Shown here piece by piece: positions 25,638 through 34,474 of a DNA stretch of 64,000 nt. Source of the DNA: Prodigiosinella aquatilis (GTDB taxonomy: Bacteria > Pseudomonadota > Gammaproteobacteria > Enterobacterales > Enterobacteriaceae); the NCBI GenBank assembly GCA_030388725.1, contig CP128857.1:3534001-3598000 (forward strand). Reading direction: 5' to 3'. The notes beneath the pieces are model-generated. The model was not told the DNA's origin and did not search any database. It worked only from the letters and a program-made list of their open reading frames with translations. Numbering within the stretch: the first letter of the stretch is position 1; each line of letters starts with the position of its first letter. A program made the translations under genes and the position numbers.

Positions 25638-26846
25638 ATGAACAACACGAGTATGACTTCCGTTTCTAAAATGAAAGCTACAGGATGTTCCTCTTTTTCC
25701 TGTGGCCTGCTTACCACTTCAAAACATTTGCTGGCTACCATGATCACAGCCGCCGTAATGGTATCAAGCGCAAATGCAGCCAGCGTTCTTACCAGCGAAG
25801 CCCTTACTACAGCGCCTTCCGCTGGTTGGGCATCTCAGAGTGGTTCTACCACCGGAGGTGCCAAAGCCAGTTCATCCAATATCTATACCGCCAAAAATAT
25901 CTCTGAATTCAAAACCGCACTGTCAAAAGGCAGTACGGCCAAAATCATCCAGATTACCAGCCCAATTGATATCAGTGGGGGCACAGCCTACACCAGCTCA
26001 TCAGATCAGAAATCCCGCAGCCAACTCAGCATCCCCTCCAATACCACTATCATCGGTATTGGCAGCAAAGGCAAATTCACCAATGGTTCGTTAATTATCA
26101 AAGGCGTCAGCAACGTTATCGTACGTAACATCTATATCCAAACGCCGATCGATATCGCGCCGAAATATGAAGATGGTGATGGCTGGAATGCTGAATGGGA
26201 TGCCATGAACATTGATAACTCCGATCATGTATGGGTTGACCATGTCACTATTACTGATGGCAGCTTTACAGATGATCAATATACGACGAAAAACGGCGAA
26301 ACCTATGTGCAGCACGATGGTTCACTGGATATCAAAAAAGGGGCCGACTACATCACCGTATCCAATAGCCGCTTTGAATTACACGACAAAACCATTCTGA
26401 TTGGCCACAGCGATAGCAACGCCTCACAGGATAAGGGAAAACTGCACGTTACCTTCTTTAACAACGTGTTTGACCGTGTGACTGAGCGTACCCCACGCGT
26501 TCGCTTCGGGAATATCCATGCATTCAACAACGTCTATTTAGGGGACAAAAAACACGCAGTCTACCCTTATCTCTATAGCTTCGGCATCGGTACCAGTGGC
26601 AGTCTGCTTTCTGAAAAAAATGGATTTAATATCAGTAACCTCACTGATAAATGCAAGATTGTAAAAAACTTTAATGGCACCATTTTCTCAGATAAAGGTT
26701 CTATCTTTAACGGCAGCTCAGTCGAGCTGTCCAGCTGTGGATTCAGCGCCTACACATCGAAAATTCCTTACAGCTATACGGCGAAAACGATGACCACCAG
26801 TTTGATGACGACCATCAACAATAATGCCGGATACGGTAAATTATAA
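25638..26846 (+). CDS. pel: Secreted pectate lyase, PL1 family (PelA/PelD/PelE type)
   Basis: 402-residue endo-pectate lyase cleaving polygalacturonate by beta-elimination with calcium. A long signal peptide ends ANA at residues 45-47 (mature start ASVLTSEAL), consistent with Sec export followed by type II secretion. The ATG is preceded by AAGGA. PL1 signatures are present: WDAMNIDNSDHVWVDHVTI (calcium-binding aspartates and the vWiDH motif), HDKTILIGHSDS, and ERTPRVRFGNIHAFNNVY with the catalytic arginine. The N-terminal sequence and position before paeY-pemA fit the PelA/D/E group; which paralogue it represents cannot be decided, since only one copy is present where D. dadantii has three. 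Confidence 0.93.
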   Translation: MNNTSMTSVSKMKATGCSSFSCGLLTTSKHLLATMITAAVMVSSANAASVLTSEALTTAPSAGWASQSGSTTGGAKASSSNIYTAKNISEFKTALSKGSTAKIIQITSPIDISGGTAYTSSSDQKSRSQLSIPSNTTIIGIGSKGKFTNGSLIIKGVSNVIVRNIYIQTPIDIAPKYEDGDGWNAEWDAMNIDNSDHVWVDHVTITDGSFTDDQYTTKNGETYVQHDGSLDIKKGADYITVSNSRFELHDKTILIGHSDSNASQDKGKLHVTFFNNVFDRVTERTPRVRFGNIHAFNNVYLGDKKHAVYPYLYSFGIGTSGSLLSEKNGFNISNLTDKCKIVKNFNGTIFSDKGSIFNGSSVELSSCGFSAYTSKIPYSYTAKTMTTSLMTTINNNAGYGKL

Positions 26847-26859
26847 GCATGTACAACAG

Positions 26860-26889
26860 ACGGCCACTGCCATCAGCGGCCGTTTTTTT
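26860..26889 (+). terminator. pel terminator
   Basis: ACGGCC/GGCCGT stem with an additional CTG/CAG inner pairing, followed by seven Ts, 13 bases after the pel stop. The next gene paeY starts only 32 bases further on, so paeY expression may depend on partial read-through. Confidence 0.85.
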
Positions 26890-26921
26890 ATCCTGAACAA
26901 CATAAGAGAAAAACAATAATC

Positions 26922-28598
26922 ATGTTGAAACACGTTTCAGGTGAACAAATATTCCCTTTGCTTATCCTGGCCTGTAGCCATTTCGCTCAGGCAGACATAC
27001 TCTCGTCTACAGCAATTCCAGTATCAGCCAGTCAGCAGAACCCGTTATCTTCCGAAGCCGTTTTCCCTACGACAACGCTAAAGCCGCATACCCGTCTCAG
27101 TGGAATGGTTGCACATCGCAACATGATTTATCCGGCTACCGTCACTATCAAAGATCAGCAAGGAAAAATCCGCCAGGTGAGGACAAATAATCGCGGGCGT
27201 TACCACGCAGACGTTTCTGATATGTTGGCGCCATTACGACTGTCTGCCATTGAAACGGGAGGGGAAAATTGTTTACTGAGTAACAAACCACGAGCAATCT
27301 GCCTGAGCGCATTGGTGCCCATTCCCATTGAAGGTCAGGAAAATATCATTAATATCAATCCACTGACTGATCGCATTGCTTCAGATGTCGCTACCGCTAC
27401 GGGGTATATCGGGCCACAGCAACTTATTGATGATGCCATCTTGCCAGCGCTCAAAACCAGCGCATGGGAAAGTGCCTATTTAGCATTTCATAACGGATTT
27501 GATAACGCACTAAAACAGGCAGGTATTACCGCACCAGAACAGTTTGACCCGCTGAAATACACAGCAGATCAACGCCAGGCAGTAAAACGAGTTCTGCAAG
27601 TGATTAATCATGCCCGTAACTACCACAACAATACCGGACAAGCCGGACATACCGTATTAACCGATATTGCCTTCCGCCCGATTGTTGGCCTCAACGCGCA
27701 GGGTAGCTATGAACCTCTGGATTACACTTTCGCACACCAGCGGCTCGATGCACTCAAAAAAGCCAGCGTGCGAATCTTTATTGTCGGTGACTCCACTGCG
27801 GCCACTTATGAGAAGGCGCGCTTTCCACGTATGGGATGGGGACAGGTATTTGAACAACAATTTCGTCCCGCCAGCAACGTTAAGGTTGTCAATGGTGCCC
27901 GTTCAGGCCGTAGCTCTCGTGATTTTTATAATGAAGACTGGTTCCGGCAGATGGAACCGTTCATGCGGCGCGGCGATTACATGTTCATCAATATGGGACA
28001 TAACGATCAGAACTGTAACGGCAGCAAAGCAGTTCGTGGCATAGCTGATGTCGAGAACTTGTGCACTTATCCCAATAACGCGGCCGGCAAACTGCAATAC
28101 CCCGCAGGGAAACCCGATATGTCGTTCCAGATGTCACTAAAGCGCTATATCCGCTATGCACAGCAACATCACATGACGCCAGTTCTACTGACACCGACGA
28201 CACGAGTAAAAAATGCGGCAGGCAAAAGTGGTACGCCAGTCGTTCACAACCATTTTACTCGTCAAAACGCCGCTGACGGATATGCCTTCGTTGGGGATTA
28301 CAGCCAAACGATCAAAGATACCGCCAAAGATACTCAAATCCCGCTATTAGATATAGAAACAGCAACCATTGCGTTAGCCAATCGGCATGATGGCACGCAG
28401 TGGCAGCAATACTGGCTGGCCGTTGATCCGATTCTCTACCCCTATTATCAGGATCAAAGCGGTAGTCTAAGCAAACCCGACACAACCCACTTCCAACAGA
28501 GGGGCGCTATAGCAATATCCACCATGGTGGCAGATGCCATACGTCATACGCCGGAACTGCACACGCTGGCAGAAAAGCTTGTTCATAACGCTCGGTAA
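26922..28598 (+). CDS. paeY: Pectin acetylesterase PaeY
   Basis: 558-residue exported esterase removing acetyl groups from pectin, helping the methylesterase and lyases. An N-terminal signal region (FPLLILACSHFAQA) is followed by a domain of about 240 residues specific to this group. The SGNH/GDSL hydrolase core then begins at G289-D290-S291 (FIVGDSTAATYE). The other blocks are NGARSGRSSRDF, INMGHNDQNCNGS and the D520-x-x-H523 catalytic pair in KPDTTHFQQRG. This architecture corresponds to Dickeya PaeY (carbohydrate esterase family 12). It sits between pel and pemA with no visible KdgR box of its own, suggesting expression from the pel promoter. Confidence 0.93.
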   Translation: MLKHVSGEQIFPLLILACSHFAQADILSSTAIPVSASQQNPLSSEAVFPTTTLKPHTRLSGMVAHRNMIYPATVTIKDQQGKIRQVRTNNRGRYHADVSDMLAPLRLSAIETGGENCLLSNKPRAICLSALVPIPIEGQENIININPLTDRIASDVATATGYIGPQQLIDDAILPALKTSAWESAYLAFHNGFDNALKQAGITAPEQFDPLKYTADQRQAVKRVLQVINHARNYHNNTGQAGHTVLTDIAFRPIVGLNAQGSYEPLDYTFAHQRLDALKKASVRIFIVGDSTAATYEKARFPRMGWGQVFEQQFRPASNVKVVNGARSGRSSRDFYNEDWFRQMEPFMRRGDYMFINMGHNDQNCNGSKAVRGIADVENLCTYPNNAAGKLQYPAGKPDMSFQMSLKRYIRYAQQHHMTPVLLTPTTRVKNAAGKSGTPVVHNHFTRQNAADGYAFVGDYSQTIKDTAKDTQIPLLDIETATIALANRHDGTQWQQYWLAVDPILYPYYQDQSGSLSKPDTTHFQQRGAIAISTMVADAIRHTPELHTLAEKLVHNAR

Positions 28599-28677
28599 TG
28601 ATGCGGTTTCTGCCCGTTGTTTCCCGCGGAGGAAGAACTCTTGAACTCTGAACACACTAACTCATAAGGAATTTTTT

Positions 28678-29778
28678 ATGCTGAAAACAACCTGTGGTAC
28701 GTTAGCACTAGCGCTCCTGATTGCAGCCCCCTGGCACACTGTAGAGGCTGCTCAATCGTATAATGCAGTAGTGTCTACTGCACCGGGAGACAGCAAAACG
28801 TTTAAGACCATCGCGGATGCCATTGCCAGCGCCCCGGCAGATAACACCTCATTTGTGATTTATATTAAAAATGGCCTTTACCACGAACGCCTGACTATCA
28901 CTCGCGCCAACCTGCATCTAAAAGGTCAAAGTCGGGACGGAACCATTATCGCCGCCACAACCGCCGCAGGGACACTGAAATCAGATGGGACTAAATCGGG
29001 AACATCCGGCAGCAGCACCGTGAAAGTCAATGCCAACGATTTCAGCGCGCAATCACTGACTATTCGCAACGATTTTGATTTCCCGGCCAACCAGGCTAAA
29101 AGTGACAGCGATAGCACGAAAATCACCAGCACTCAGGCCGTAGCGCTGTATGTCACGGCTAATAGTGATCGAGCCTATTTCAAAGATGTCAGCCTGATAA
29201 GCTATCAGGATACGCTATACGTATCTGGTGTACGTAGCTTCTTCTCCGATTGTCGAATCAGCGGTACGGTGGATTTCATTTTTGGCAGTGGGACTGCCTT
29301 GTTTGATAATTGCGACCTGGTTGCTCGCAACCGTCTGGATGTCAAAAGCGGCAATGTCTATGGTTATCTGACCGCCCCCAGTACTAATATTAACAAGAAA
29401 TACGGACTGATTTTCACAAATAGCCGGGTTATAAAAGAAAGTGATGCCATTCCGACCCAAAGCTACGGCCTAGGTCGCCCGTGGCACCCCACGACTACGT
29501 TTTCTGATGGTCGCTACGCTGATCCTAATGCGATCGGGCAAACCGTGTTTATTAACACCAGCATGGATGACCATATTTATGGCTGGGATAAAATGTCCGG
29601 TAAAGACATAAATGGCAATACCATTTGGTTTTATCCGGAGGATTCACGCTTCTTCGAATATAAATCCTATGGAGCCGGGGCAGAAAAGAGCGATCAGCGT
29701 CGCCAACTGAGTAATGCGGAAGCGGCTGAGTATACACAATTGAAAGTGCTTGATGGTTGGGTACCTACGCTGCCGTAG
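28678..29778 (+). CDS. pemA: Pectin methylesterase A
   Basis: 366-residue secreted CE8 enzyme that de-esterifies pectin so that pectate lyases can act. The signal peptide ends TVEA-AQSYN (residues 21-24). The catalytic set falls at the exact numbering known from Dickeya PemA: Gln153, Gln177 and Asp178 in SYQDTLYVSG, Asp199 in GTVDFIFGSG, and Arg267 in GLGRPWHP. The beta-helix fold is implied. It lies 79 bases after paeY and has an AAGGA ribosome-binding site; no clear promoter or KdgR box was found in the gap. A bidirectional hairpin follows. Confidence 0.97.
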   Translation: MLKTTCGTLALALLIAAPWHTVEAAQSYNAVVSTAPGDSKTFKTIADAIASAPADNTSFVIYIKNGLYHERLTITRANLHLKGQSRDGTIIAATTAAGTLKSDGTKSGTSGSSTVKVNANDFSAQSLTIRNDFDFPANQAKSDSDSTKITSTQAVALYVTANSDRAYFKDVSLISYQDTLYVSGVRSFFSDCRISGTVDFIFGSGTALFDNCDLVARNRLDVKSGNVYGYLTAPSTNINKKYGLIFTNSRVIKESDAIPTQSYGLGRPWHPTTTFSDGRYADPNAIGQTVFINTSMDDHIYGWDKMSGKDINGNTIWFYPEDSRFFEYKSYGAGAEKSDQRRQLSNAEAAEYTQLKVLDGWVPTLP

Positions 29779-29805
29779 CCGCAGCGTCATACCATTTCAA
29801 AACAG

Positions 29806-29831
29806 AAAGCCAGCCACGAAGACTGGCTTTT
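29806..29831. terminator. Bidirectional terminator between pemA and glnB
   Basis: AAAGCCAG (29806-29813) pairs with CTGGCTTT (29823-29830) around a 9-base loop, with T-runs on both strands. It serves the convergent genes pemA and glnB. Confidence 0.8.
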
Positions 29832-29855
29832 ACAAACGAGGAAAACTGCAGGCTT

Positions 29856-30194
29856 TCAGATCGCTTCCTCGTCTTCTTCTCCGGTGCGAATACGCACGAC
29901 ACGTGCAACATCAAAGACAAAGATTTTACCATCCCCAATCTTGCCGGTTTGTGCCGTCTGCATAATGGTTTCCACGCAGGTATCCACAATATCGTCGGCC
30001 ACCACAATCTCTATTTTTACTTTTGGTAAAAAATCAACCATGTATTCAGCCCCACGATAAAGTTCGGTATGGCCTTTCTGACGACCGAACCCTTTGATTT
30101 CTGTTACCGTCATGCCAGTAATGCCTACTTCAGCCAGTGCCTCACGTACATCGTCCAGCTTGAATGGTTTGATAATTGCGTCAATTTTTTTCAT
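29856..30194 (-). CDS. glnB: Nitrogen regulatory protein P-II
   Basis: 112-residue PII signal protein that reports glutamine and 2-oxoglutarate status to GlnE and NtrB. The uridylylated tyrosine is Tyr51 in TELYRGAEYMVDF at the apex of the T-loop. The PII C-terminal signature TGKIGDGKIFVFDVARVVRIRTGE is intact. It is the last gene of the glrK-qseG-glrR-glnB block, 104 bases after glrR, as in E. coli. Confidence 0.99.
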   Translation of the reverse strand: MKKIDAIIKPFKLDDVREALAEVGITGMTVTEIKGFGRQKGHTELYRGAEYMVDFLPKVKIEIVVADDIVDTCVETIMQTAQTGKIGDGKIFVFDVARVVRIRTGEEDEEAI

Positions 30195-30298
30195 GATGAA
30201 ACCTTACTTAATAGTAACTTTACAGCGGCTAGCGCCAGGCAGTAGTGAATAGACAGACTGCGACACACGCGATTAAAATAGTTTACAGTCAATTAACA

Positions 30299-31636
30299 TT
30301 ATTCTTTAAAATCACTGGCGTCCAGTTCATGACGTGCCAACAACTTATAGAACTCGGTCCGGTTACGCCCAGCCATTCTGGCAGCCTGTGTAACATTTCC
30401 TTTGGCAATTTGCAGCAGTTTACGCAAGTAATTCAGCTCAAACTGATGACGGGCCTCTACAAACGTCGGCAGTGCGGTATTTTCACCTTCAAGCGCCTGC
30501 TGCACCAGCACTTCACTGATAACCGGCGCGCTGGTCAATGCAACGCACTGTTCTATCACGTTTACCAGTTGCCGCACATTACCCGGCCAACTAGCCGTCA
30601 TCAGCCGCTTCATCGCATCAGTAGAAAAACTGCGTACAAACGGTTTATGCCGGGTTGCCGTTTCCTTTAATAACTGATTGGCCAGTAAAGGGATATCTTC
30701 GGCACGCTCATTCAGCGTCGGGATTTTCATATTCACCACATTCAGACGATAGTAGAGATCCTCACGAAACTCCCCTTTTTCCATCTCTTTTGGTAAATCA
30801 CGATGCGTAGCTGAAATAATTCGTACATCGATATCCAGGTCGTGATTACTGCCCAACGGACGAACCTTACGCTCCTGCAAAACGCGTAACAGTTTAACCT
30901 GTAATGACAACGGCATATCGCCAATTTCATCCAGAAACAACGTACCACCTTCCGCCGCGCGGAAAAGCCCTTCGCGCTGACTCACCGCACCGGTAAATGC
31001 ACCTTTGGCATGACCAAATAATTCCGACTCCAGTAAAGCCTCAGGTAATGCACCGCAGTTAATGGCAACAAATGCTCTTTTAGCCCGGGGACTGGCAGCA
31101 TGAATAGCTCGTGCCAATACCTCTTTCCCGGTCCCGCTCTGTCCGTTAATCAGCACACTGACATCAGATTGGGCGACCATTTTGGCTTGTTCAAGTAAAC
31201 GCAACATCAATGGACTGCGCGTTACTACCGTTTTCCGCCAGCTGTCATCACCTACGGGTGCTGACAAAGCCAGCGCTTCATCAATAGCCTTATATAATGC
31301 ATCCCGATCAACGGGCTTGGTCAAAAAGCTGAAGACGCCCTGCTGCGTTGCAGCAACGGCATCAGGAATGGAACCATGTGCCGTCAAGATGATTACCGGC
31401 ATACTGGGCTGATTTTTCTGGATCTCTGCAAACAATGCCAGCCCATCCATTTCATCCATCAATAAATCGCTGATAACCAGATCGATTTTTTCACGCACCA
31501 ACAACCTCAGTGCTTCCTGCCCACTGGTAGCCGTAATTACACTAAATCCTTCGCTGGTCAGACGCATGCCAAGTAATTTCAATAAACTGGGATCATCGTC
31601 TACCAGCAGTAGGTTAGCAGCTTTCCGTGTCGTCAT
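30299..31636 (-). CDS. glrR: Sigma-54-dependent response regulator GlrR (QseF)
   Basis: 445-residue NtrC-type activator. The receiver domain (about 8-120) has its phospho-acceptor Asp at about residue 57 in LVISDLLMDEMDG. The AAA+ domain contains Walker A GQSGTGKEVLAR and the sigma-54 contact loop GAFTGA in AKGAFTGAVSQREG. A Fis-type HTH closes the protein (NVTQAARMAGRNRTEFYKLL). Its known target in enterobacteria is glmY, and three sites of the TGTC-N10-GACA type lie upstream of a glmY gene in this same window. Its start overlaps qseG by 4 bases. Confidence 0.97.
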   Translation of the reverse strand: MTTRKAANLLLVDDDPSLLKLLGMRLTSEGFSVITATSGQEALRLLVREKIDLVISDLLMDEMDGLALFAEIQKNQPSMPVIILTAHGSIPDAVAATQQGVFSFLTKPVDRDALYKAIDEALALSAPVGDDSWRKTVVTRSPLMLRLLEQAKMVAQSDVSVLINGQSGTGKEVLARAIHAASPRAKRAFVAINCGALPEALLESELFGHAKGAFTGAVSQREGLFRAAEGGTLFLDEIGDMPLSLQVKLLRVLQERKVRPLGSNHDLDIDVRIISATHRDLPKEMEKGEFREDLYYRLNVVNMKIPTLNERAEDIPLLANQLLKETATRHKPFVRSFSTDAMKRLMTASWPGNVRQLVNVIEQCVALTSAPVISEVLVQQALEGENTALPTFVEARHQFELNYLRKLLQIAKGNVTQAARMAGRNRTEFYKLLARHELDASDFKE

Positions 31637-32403
31637 TCGTCTCCGGCCCCTTTTTTAACTGCCTTTTCTGTTCCTGGCTGCACTGGGGAAATCACTTGAT
31701 GTTCATCGCCATCCGAGAGCGTACCAGATGTCTGCTTACGTGACGAAAGCTGGCGCTCAATGTCAGTCAGGCTTTCCAGTTTACGGGTCGTTGTTTCAAG
31801 TTGATATTGCAACTGAGCCTGCTGCTCATGTAATTCACCGATCTGTTTGTCACTGACATCCTGTATCCGCTGAGCACGCAACTGCTCATCCGCCAACGAA
31901 ATCCTCAGGTTCTGTTTATCACTCCAGATTTGCAGCAAAGGAAGTACTGCTGGCGGCACGTACTGTCGGTTACTATTAATATGTTCGAGAATTTGACGTT
32001 GTTCCGCTGGAGAAGCATCGGCGTTATCCAGCAGAATGCCCTGTTTGAACGTCACGGCCCAGTCTTGTCCCGTCAACAGTAGTGACGCTTCCCGGGCCTG
32101 AATCGGCGTTAATTGCCCAGCACAGTCCATCACACGCAGCCAGTACAAGGCATTATTCATCGCCTCCTGGCTGTCAACTCGCCAAAGATGGACACACGGG
32201 ACATTATGATAATCTGCTACCTGCTCTTTAGGGGGAGTATCTATCACATCATGAGTGTCAGTGCGGTGAATAACGTTATCGGTGCAACCCACCAGCGACA
32301 AAAGGAGAAGCAGCATCGGACGCTTAAATACATGGCCCGGCGATGCTGACAACAAAACAGCAGGACGCAGTTGGGACACAGAATAAACAGGCCGTGCATT
32401 CAT
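31633..32403 (-). CDS. qseG: Outer-membrane lipoprotein QseG (YfhG) of the GlrKR system
   Basis: 256-residue lipoprotein with a lipobox LSLVG-C near residue 40 and a coiled-coil-rich C-terminal half (LQYQLETTTRKLESLTDIERQLSSRKQ), which is nearly identical in E. coli QseG. The N-terminal region before the signal peptide is longer than in E. coli (237 residues). The ATG at residue 30 is an alternative start, but it would leave almost no n-region. It lies between glrK (2-base gap) and glrR (4-base overlap). In E. coli QseG is required for GlrK kinase activity at the membrane. Confidence 0.9.
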   Translation of the reverse strand: MNARPVYSVSQLRPAVLLSASPGHVFKRPMLLLLLSLVGCTDNVIHRTDTHDVIDTPPKEQVADYHNVPCVHLWRVDSQEAMNNALYWLRVMDCAGQLTPIQAREASLLLTGQDWAVTFKQGILLDNADASPAEQRQILEHINSNRQYVPPAVLPLLQIWSDKQNLRISLADEQLRAQRIQDVSDKQIGELHEQQAQLQYQLETTTRKLESLTDIERQLSSRKQTSGTLSDGDEHQVISPVQPGTEKAVKKGAGDE

Positions 32404-32405
32404 AG

Positions 32406-33839
32406 CTAACTCTCAGCAGTTAATGGTAACTCAATACGGAAACAGACGTCAGCGTAGTCAACCGTAACCAAATTCAGTTCACCATGCATACGACGGATAC
32501 AATCCTGAGCAATGCTTAAGCCTAGACCACTACCTTTTACCGCACCTTTACGTTGATGGACGCCCTGATAAAAAGGTTCGAAAATCATGTTTTGCTCTGC
32601 ACAGGGAATCGGCGTACCGCTATTGGCAACATCGATTTGGATACGTTGTCCTACCTGACGGCTATAAACCCAAATGTTACCGGATTCCTGTCCATAGTGC
32701 ACCGCATTGGAATAGAGATTATCAATCACCCGCATCAGTAATGTCGTTTCAGCTCGGCAATGCGTGACATCCAATGCAACCTGCGTTTGCATCATTTTGG
32801 CCCGTGCTGGCAAACTGTGAGCGGACACAACCATGTCGACGATGTCGTCTACATCGACTAACTCAAACTCCATCGGAGCATCAGCCAGTTTACGGTTATA
32901 GTCCAACAATTGTTCAATTAGCTCGAGCAAATGCCGACTACTGCTGTCCAGAATGGTCACAACTTCTTTTTGATCGTCCGTCAATGGTCCCACGACTTCG
33001 TCTGCCAGCAATTCTGTCCCTTCACGCAAACTGGCCAGCGGAGTTTTTAACTCATGGGAAATATGGCGCAAAAACTCGTGTCGTTGAGCTTCTAACCATG
33101 ACAGTCGTTCACTCAGCCAGATAATCCGCTGCGCCAATGAGCGAATTTCCCGCGGCCCTTTAAAGGTACTGGTATTCCCAAGCGAACGCCCTTCGCCCAG
33201 CCGGTTAATCATCCGTTCAACACCTTTTACTGGCCCAATGATCATACGGGTAAACAACACCACCAGCAGCAGGCTGACCAGGAACAGCAACAGCGACTGC
33301 CAGCCAAAAAATCGGCCACGTTCCGCAATCGCCTGCTGTAACTGCTGACCACGGGAAAAGACGACGTCTCTGGTGGCCTGAACCATTTGTGCATTGGTGT
33401 GGGAAAATGTTTCCAGCAAAGCCGATGCGGTCGACTCTGGGCCACCGTTTTGGCAACGAATGTCTGCAAGTTGCGTTAGATACTGACGTAAATTCTGGTA
33501 ATAGCTGGGATCAGGCAGAATAGACGCGTGAACATCAAGCATCTGGGCATAGTGCTTACGCTGGTTTTGATACAAATCAGCCAGGGTTTGATCATCAAGA
33601 ACACAATATTGACGGTAGCTACGCTCCATTGCCAAGGCTACTCTAGACATCGCTTCACTGCGGCGGATATCAGCCAGCATGGTACGGTTCATTCCCGCCG
33701 CCTGCTCACTGAGCGTATCAAGACTGTTATAAGCCTGATACGCCAATACCAGCAGCGGCAAAAGCACCAGCAGAAAAGCCATAATAACCAGTTGCCGCAG
33801 AGAACGCGGGAATAAACGCCATCGTTTCAAGGAAATCAT
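32406..33839 (-). CDS. glrK: Sensor histidine kinase GlrK (QseE)
   Basis: 477-residue membrane kinase. The start at 33839 (MISLKRWRLFPRSLRQLV) has an AAGG site; an ATG five codons upstream would overlap that site. Topology: TM1 about 12-34, periplasmic sensor domain, TM2 near residue 170 (FGWQSLLLFLVSLLLVVLF), then HAMP. The phospho-acceptor His is in FLRHISHELKTPLASLREG and the ATPase G-boxes in KGSGLGLSIAQDCIRR. The kinase phosphorylates GlrR, encoded two genes downstream. The operon order glrK-qseG-glrR-glnB matches E. coli. Confidence 0.96.
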   Translation of the reverse strand: MISLKRWRLFPRSLRQLVIMAFLLVLLPLLVLAYQAYNSLDTLSEQAAGMNRTMLADIRRSEAMSRVALAMERSYRQYCVLDDQTLADLYQNQRKHYAQMLDVHASILPDPSYYQNLRQYLTQLADIRCQNGGPESTASALLETFSHTNAQMVQATRDVVFSRGQQLQQAIAERGRFFGWQSLLLFLVSLLLVVLFTRMIIGPVKGVERMINRLGEGRSLGNTSTFKGPREIRSLAQRIIWLSERLSWLEAQRHEFLRHISHELKTPLASLREGTELLADEVVGPLTDDQKEVVTILDSSSRHLLELIEQLLDYNRKLADAPMEFELVDVDDIVDMVVSAHSLPARAKMMQTQVALDVTHCRAETTLLMRVIDNLYSNAVHYGQESGNIWVYSRQVGQRIQIDVANSGTPIPCAEQNMIFEPFYQGVHQRKGAVKGSGLGLSIAQDCIRRMHGELNLVTVDYADVCFRIELPLTAES

Positions 33840-33999
33840 CTCGTTACCTTTCAATCCGTTCAGATGCTAACTGACTCAGATAAAAGTTCAATGTTTTCGC
33901 CATCGCGGTGCGTAACGGCTCGCAATAACGATGTGATTATCAGAGAAATACCATCGGAAATGGGATGTTCATGTAACAGAACAGCATTCACATGATGAT

Positions 34000-34040
34000 A
34001 AAAAAGAAAACCCGGTCCAGCATAATTGCCTGACCGGGTT
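34000..34040 (-). terminator. glmY terminator
   Basis: On the minus strand AACCCGGTC (34040-34032) pairs with GACCGGGTT (34017-34009) around a 14-base loop, followed by TTCTTTTTT. It is a strong intrinsic terminator with no protein gene before it, which marks the 3' end of the small RNA. Confidence 0.9.
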
Positions 34041-34214
34041 GGAAATAGGTGGTGCCTCACTCAACGTGTCGCCCGATGTTTGATAAAGTTCGCTTGCACG
34101 TACAGTTATCGCTGAGGTGGACGATAGGCACCTTTTCTTTTGGCGTCATTCTGGATGTTATGAGCGAAAATATGCTAGTTGGCAATGCAGTCATAACCAG
34201 TTGAATGAGCAGCT
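34001..34214 (-). ncRNA. glmY: Small RNA GlmY
   Basis: About 214-nt small RNA between purL and glrK, where glmY lies in E. coli. The predicted 5' end AGCTGCTCATTCAAC resembles E. coli GlmY (AGTGGCTCATTCACC). The +1 at 34214 falls exactly 12 bases after the GC of a sigma-54 -12 element. The 3' end is a strong terminator. In enterobacteria GlmY sequesters RapZ, sparing GlmZ from processing so that glmS (glucosamine-6-phosphate synthase) is translated. A small open frame of 88 codons crosses this region but overlaps promoter and RNA and is not convincing as a protein gene. Confidence 0.88.
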
Positions 34215-34224
34215 GATGATTAAA

Positions 34225-34240
34225 TGCATCAATCATGCCA
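34225..34240 (-). promoter_or_regulatory. Sigma-54 promoter of glmY
   Basis: TGGCATGATTGATGCA on the minus strand fits the -24/-12 consensus TGGCAC-G-N4-TTGCA, with GG and GC separated by exactly 10 bases. A sigma-70 promoter at the same start site looks weak here (TTTAGT and CATTTA), so transcription is probably mainly sigma-54-dependent. Confidence 0.88.
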
Positions 34241-34356
34241 AGCACTAAAGATGGAACACAATACATTGAATAATAATAACAAATAAAAATACGCCACGAG
34301 AAAATATGGAATAACACTAACAATCATCAGTATTTGCTGACGATAACTTGTTGTTC

Positions 34357-34374
34357 CGTCTCCAGAAGGAGACA
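34357..34374 (-). promoter_or_regulatory. GlrR activator site III (proximal) of glmY
   Basis: TGTCTCCTTCTGGAGACG on the minus strand is TGTC-N10-GACG, one base from the GlrR motif TGTC-N10-GACA. It lies about 143-160 bases upstream of the predicted transcription start. Confidence 0.75.
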
Positions 34375-34404
34375 CTCTTGAGCGTTATTAAATTAATTAT
34401 TATA

Positions 34405-34417
34405 AATCAAACAGTTA
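34405..34417 (+). promoter_or_regulatory. IHF consensus match between GlrR sites and glmY promoter
   Basis: AATCAAACAGTTA is a full match to WATCAANNNNTTR. It sits between GlrR sites II and III in AT-rich DNA and could bend the DNA so that GlrR reaches the sigma-54 polymerase, as reported for E. coli glmY. Confidence 0.55.
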
Positions 34418-34419
34418 AT

Positions 34420-34437
34420 AGTCTCTTTTTTGAGACA
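34420..34437 (-). promoter_or_regulatory. GlrR activator site II of glmY
   Basis: TGTCTCAAAAAAGAGACT on the minus strand is TGTC-N10-GACT, one base from the motif. It lies about 206-223 bases upstream of the predicted start. Confidence 0.75.
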
Positions 34438-34451
34438 ACCGAAGTACTCAA

Positions 34452-34469
34452 TGTCGCCAATTTGAGACA
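34452..34469 (-). promoter_or_regulatory. GlrR activator site I (distal) of glmY
   Basis: TGTCTCAAATTGGCGACA on the minus strand is a perfect TGTC-N10-GACA. It lies about 238-255 bases upstream of the predicted start and immediately beyond the purL terminator. Confidence 0.85.
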
Positions 34470-34474
34470 GATCA

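Noticed and set aside
34057..34323. 88-codon frame in the glrK-purL gap
   Set aside because: It covers the glmY promoter and RNA; the small RNA with promoter, activator sites and terminator explains the region better.
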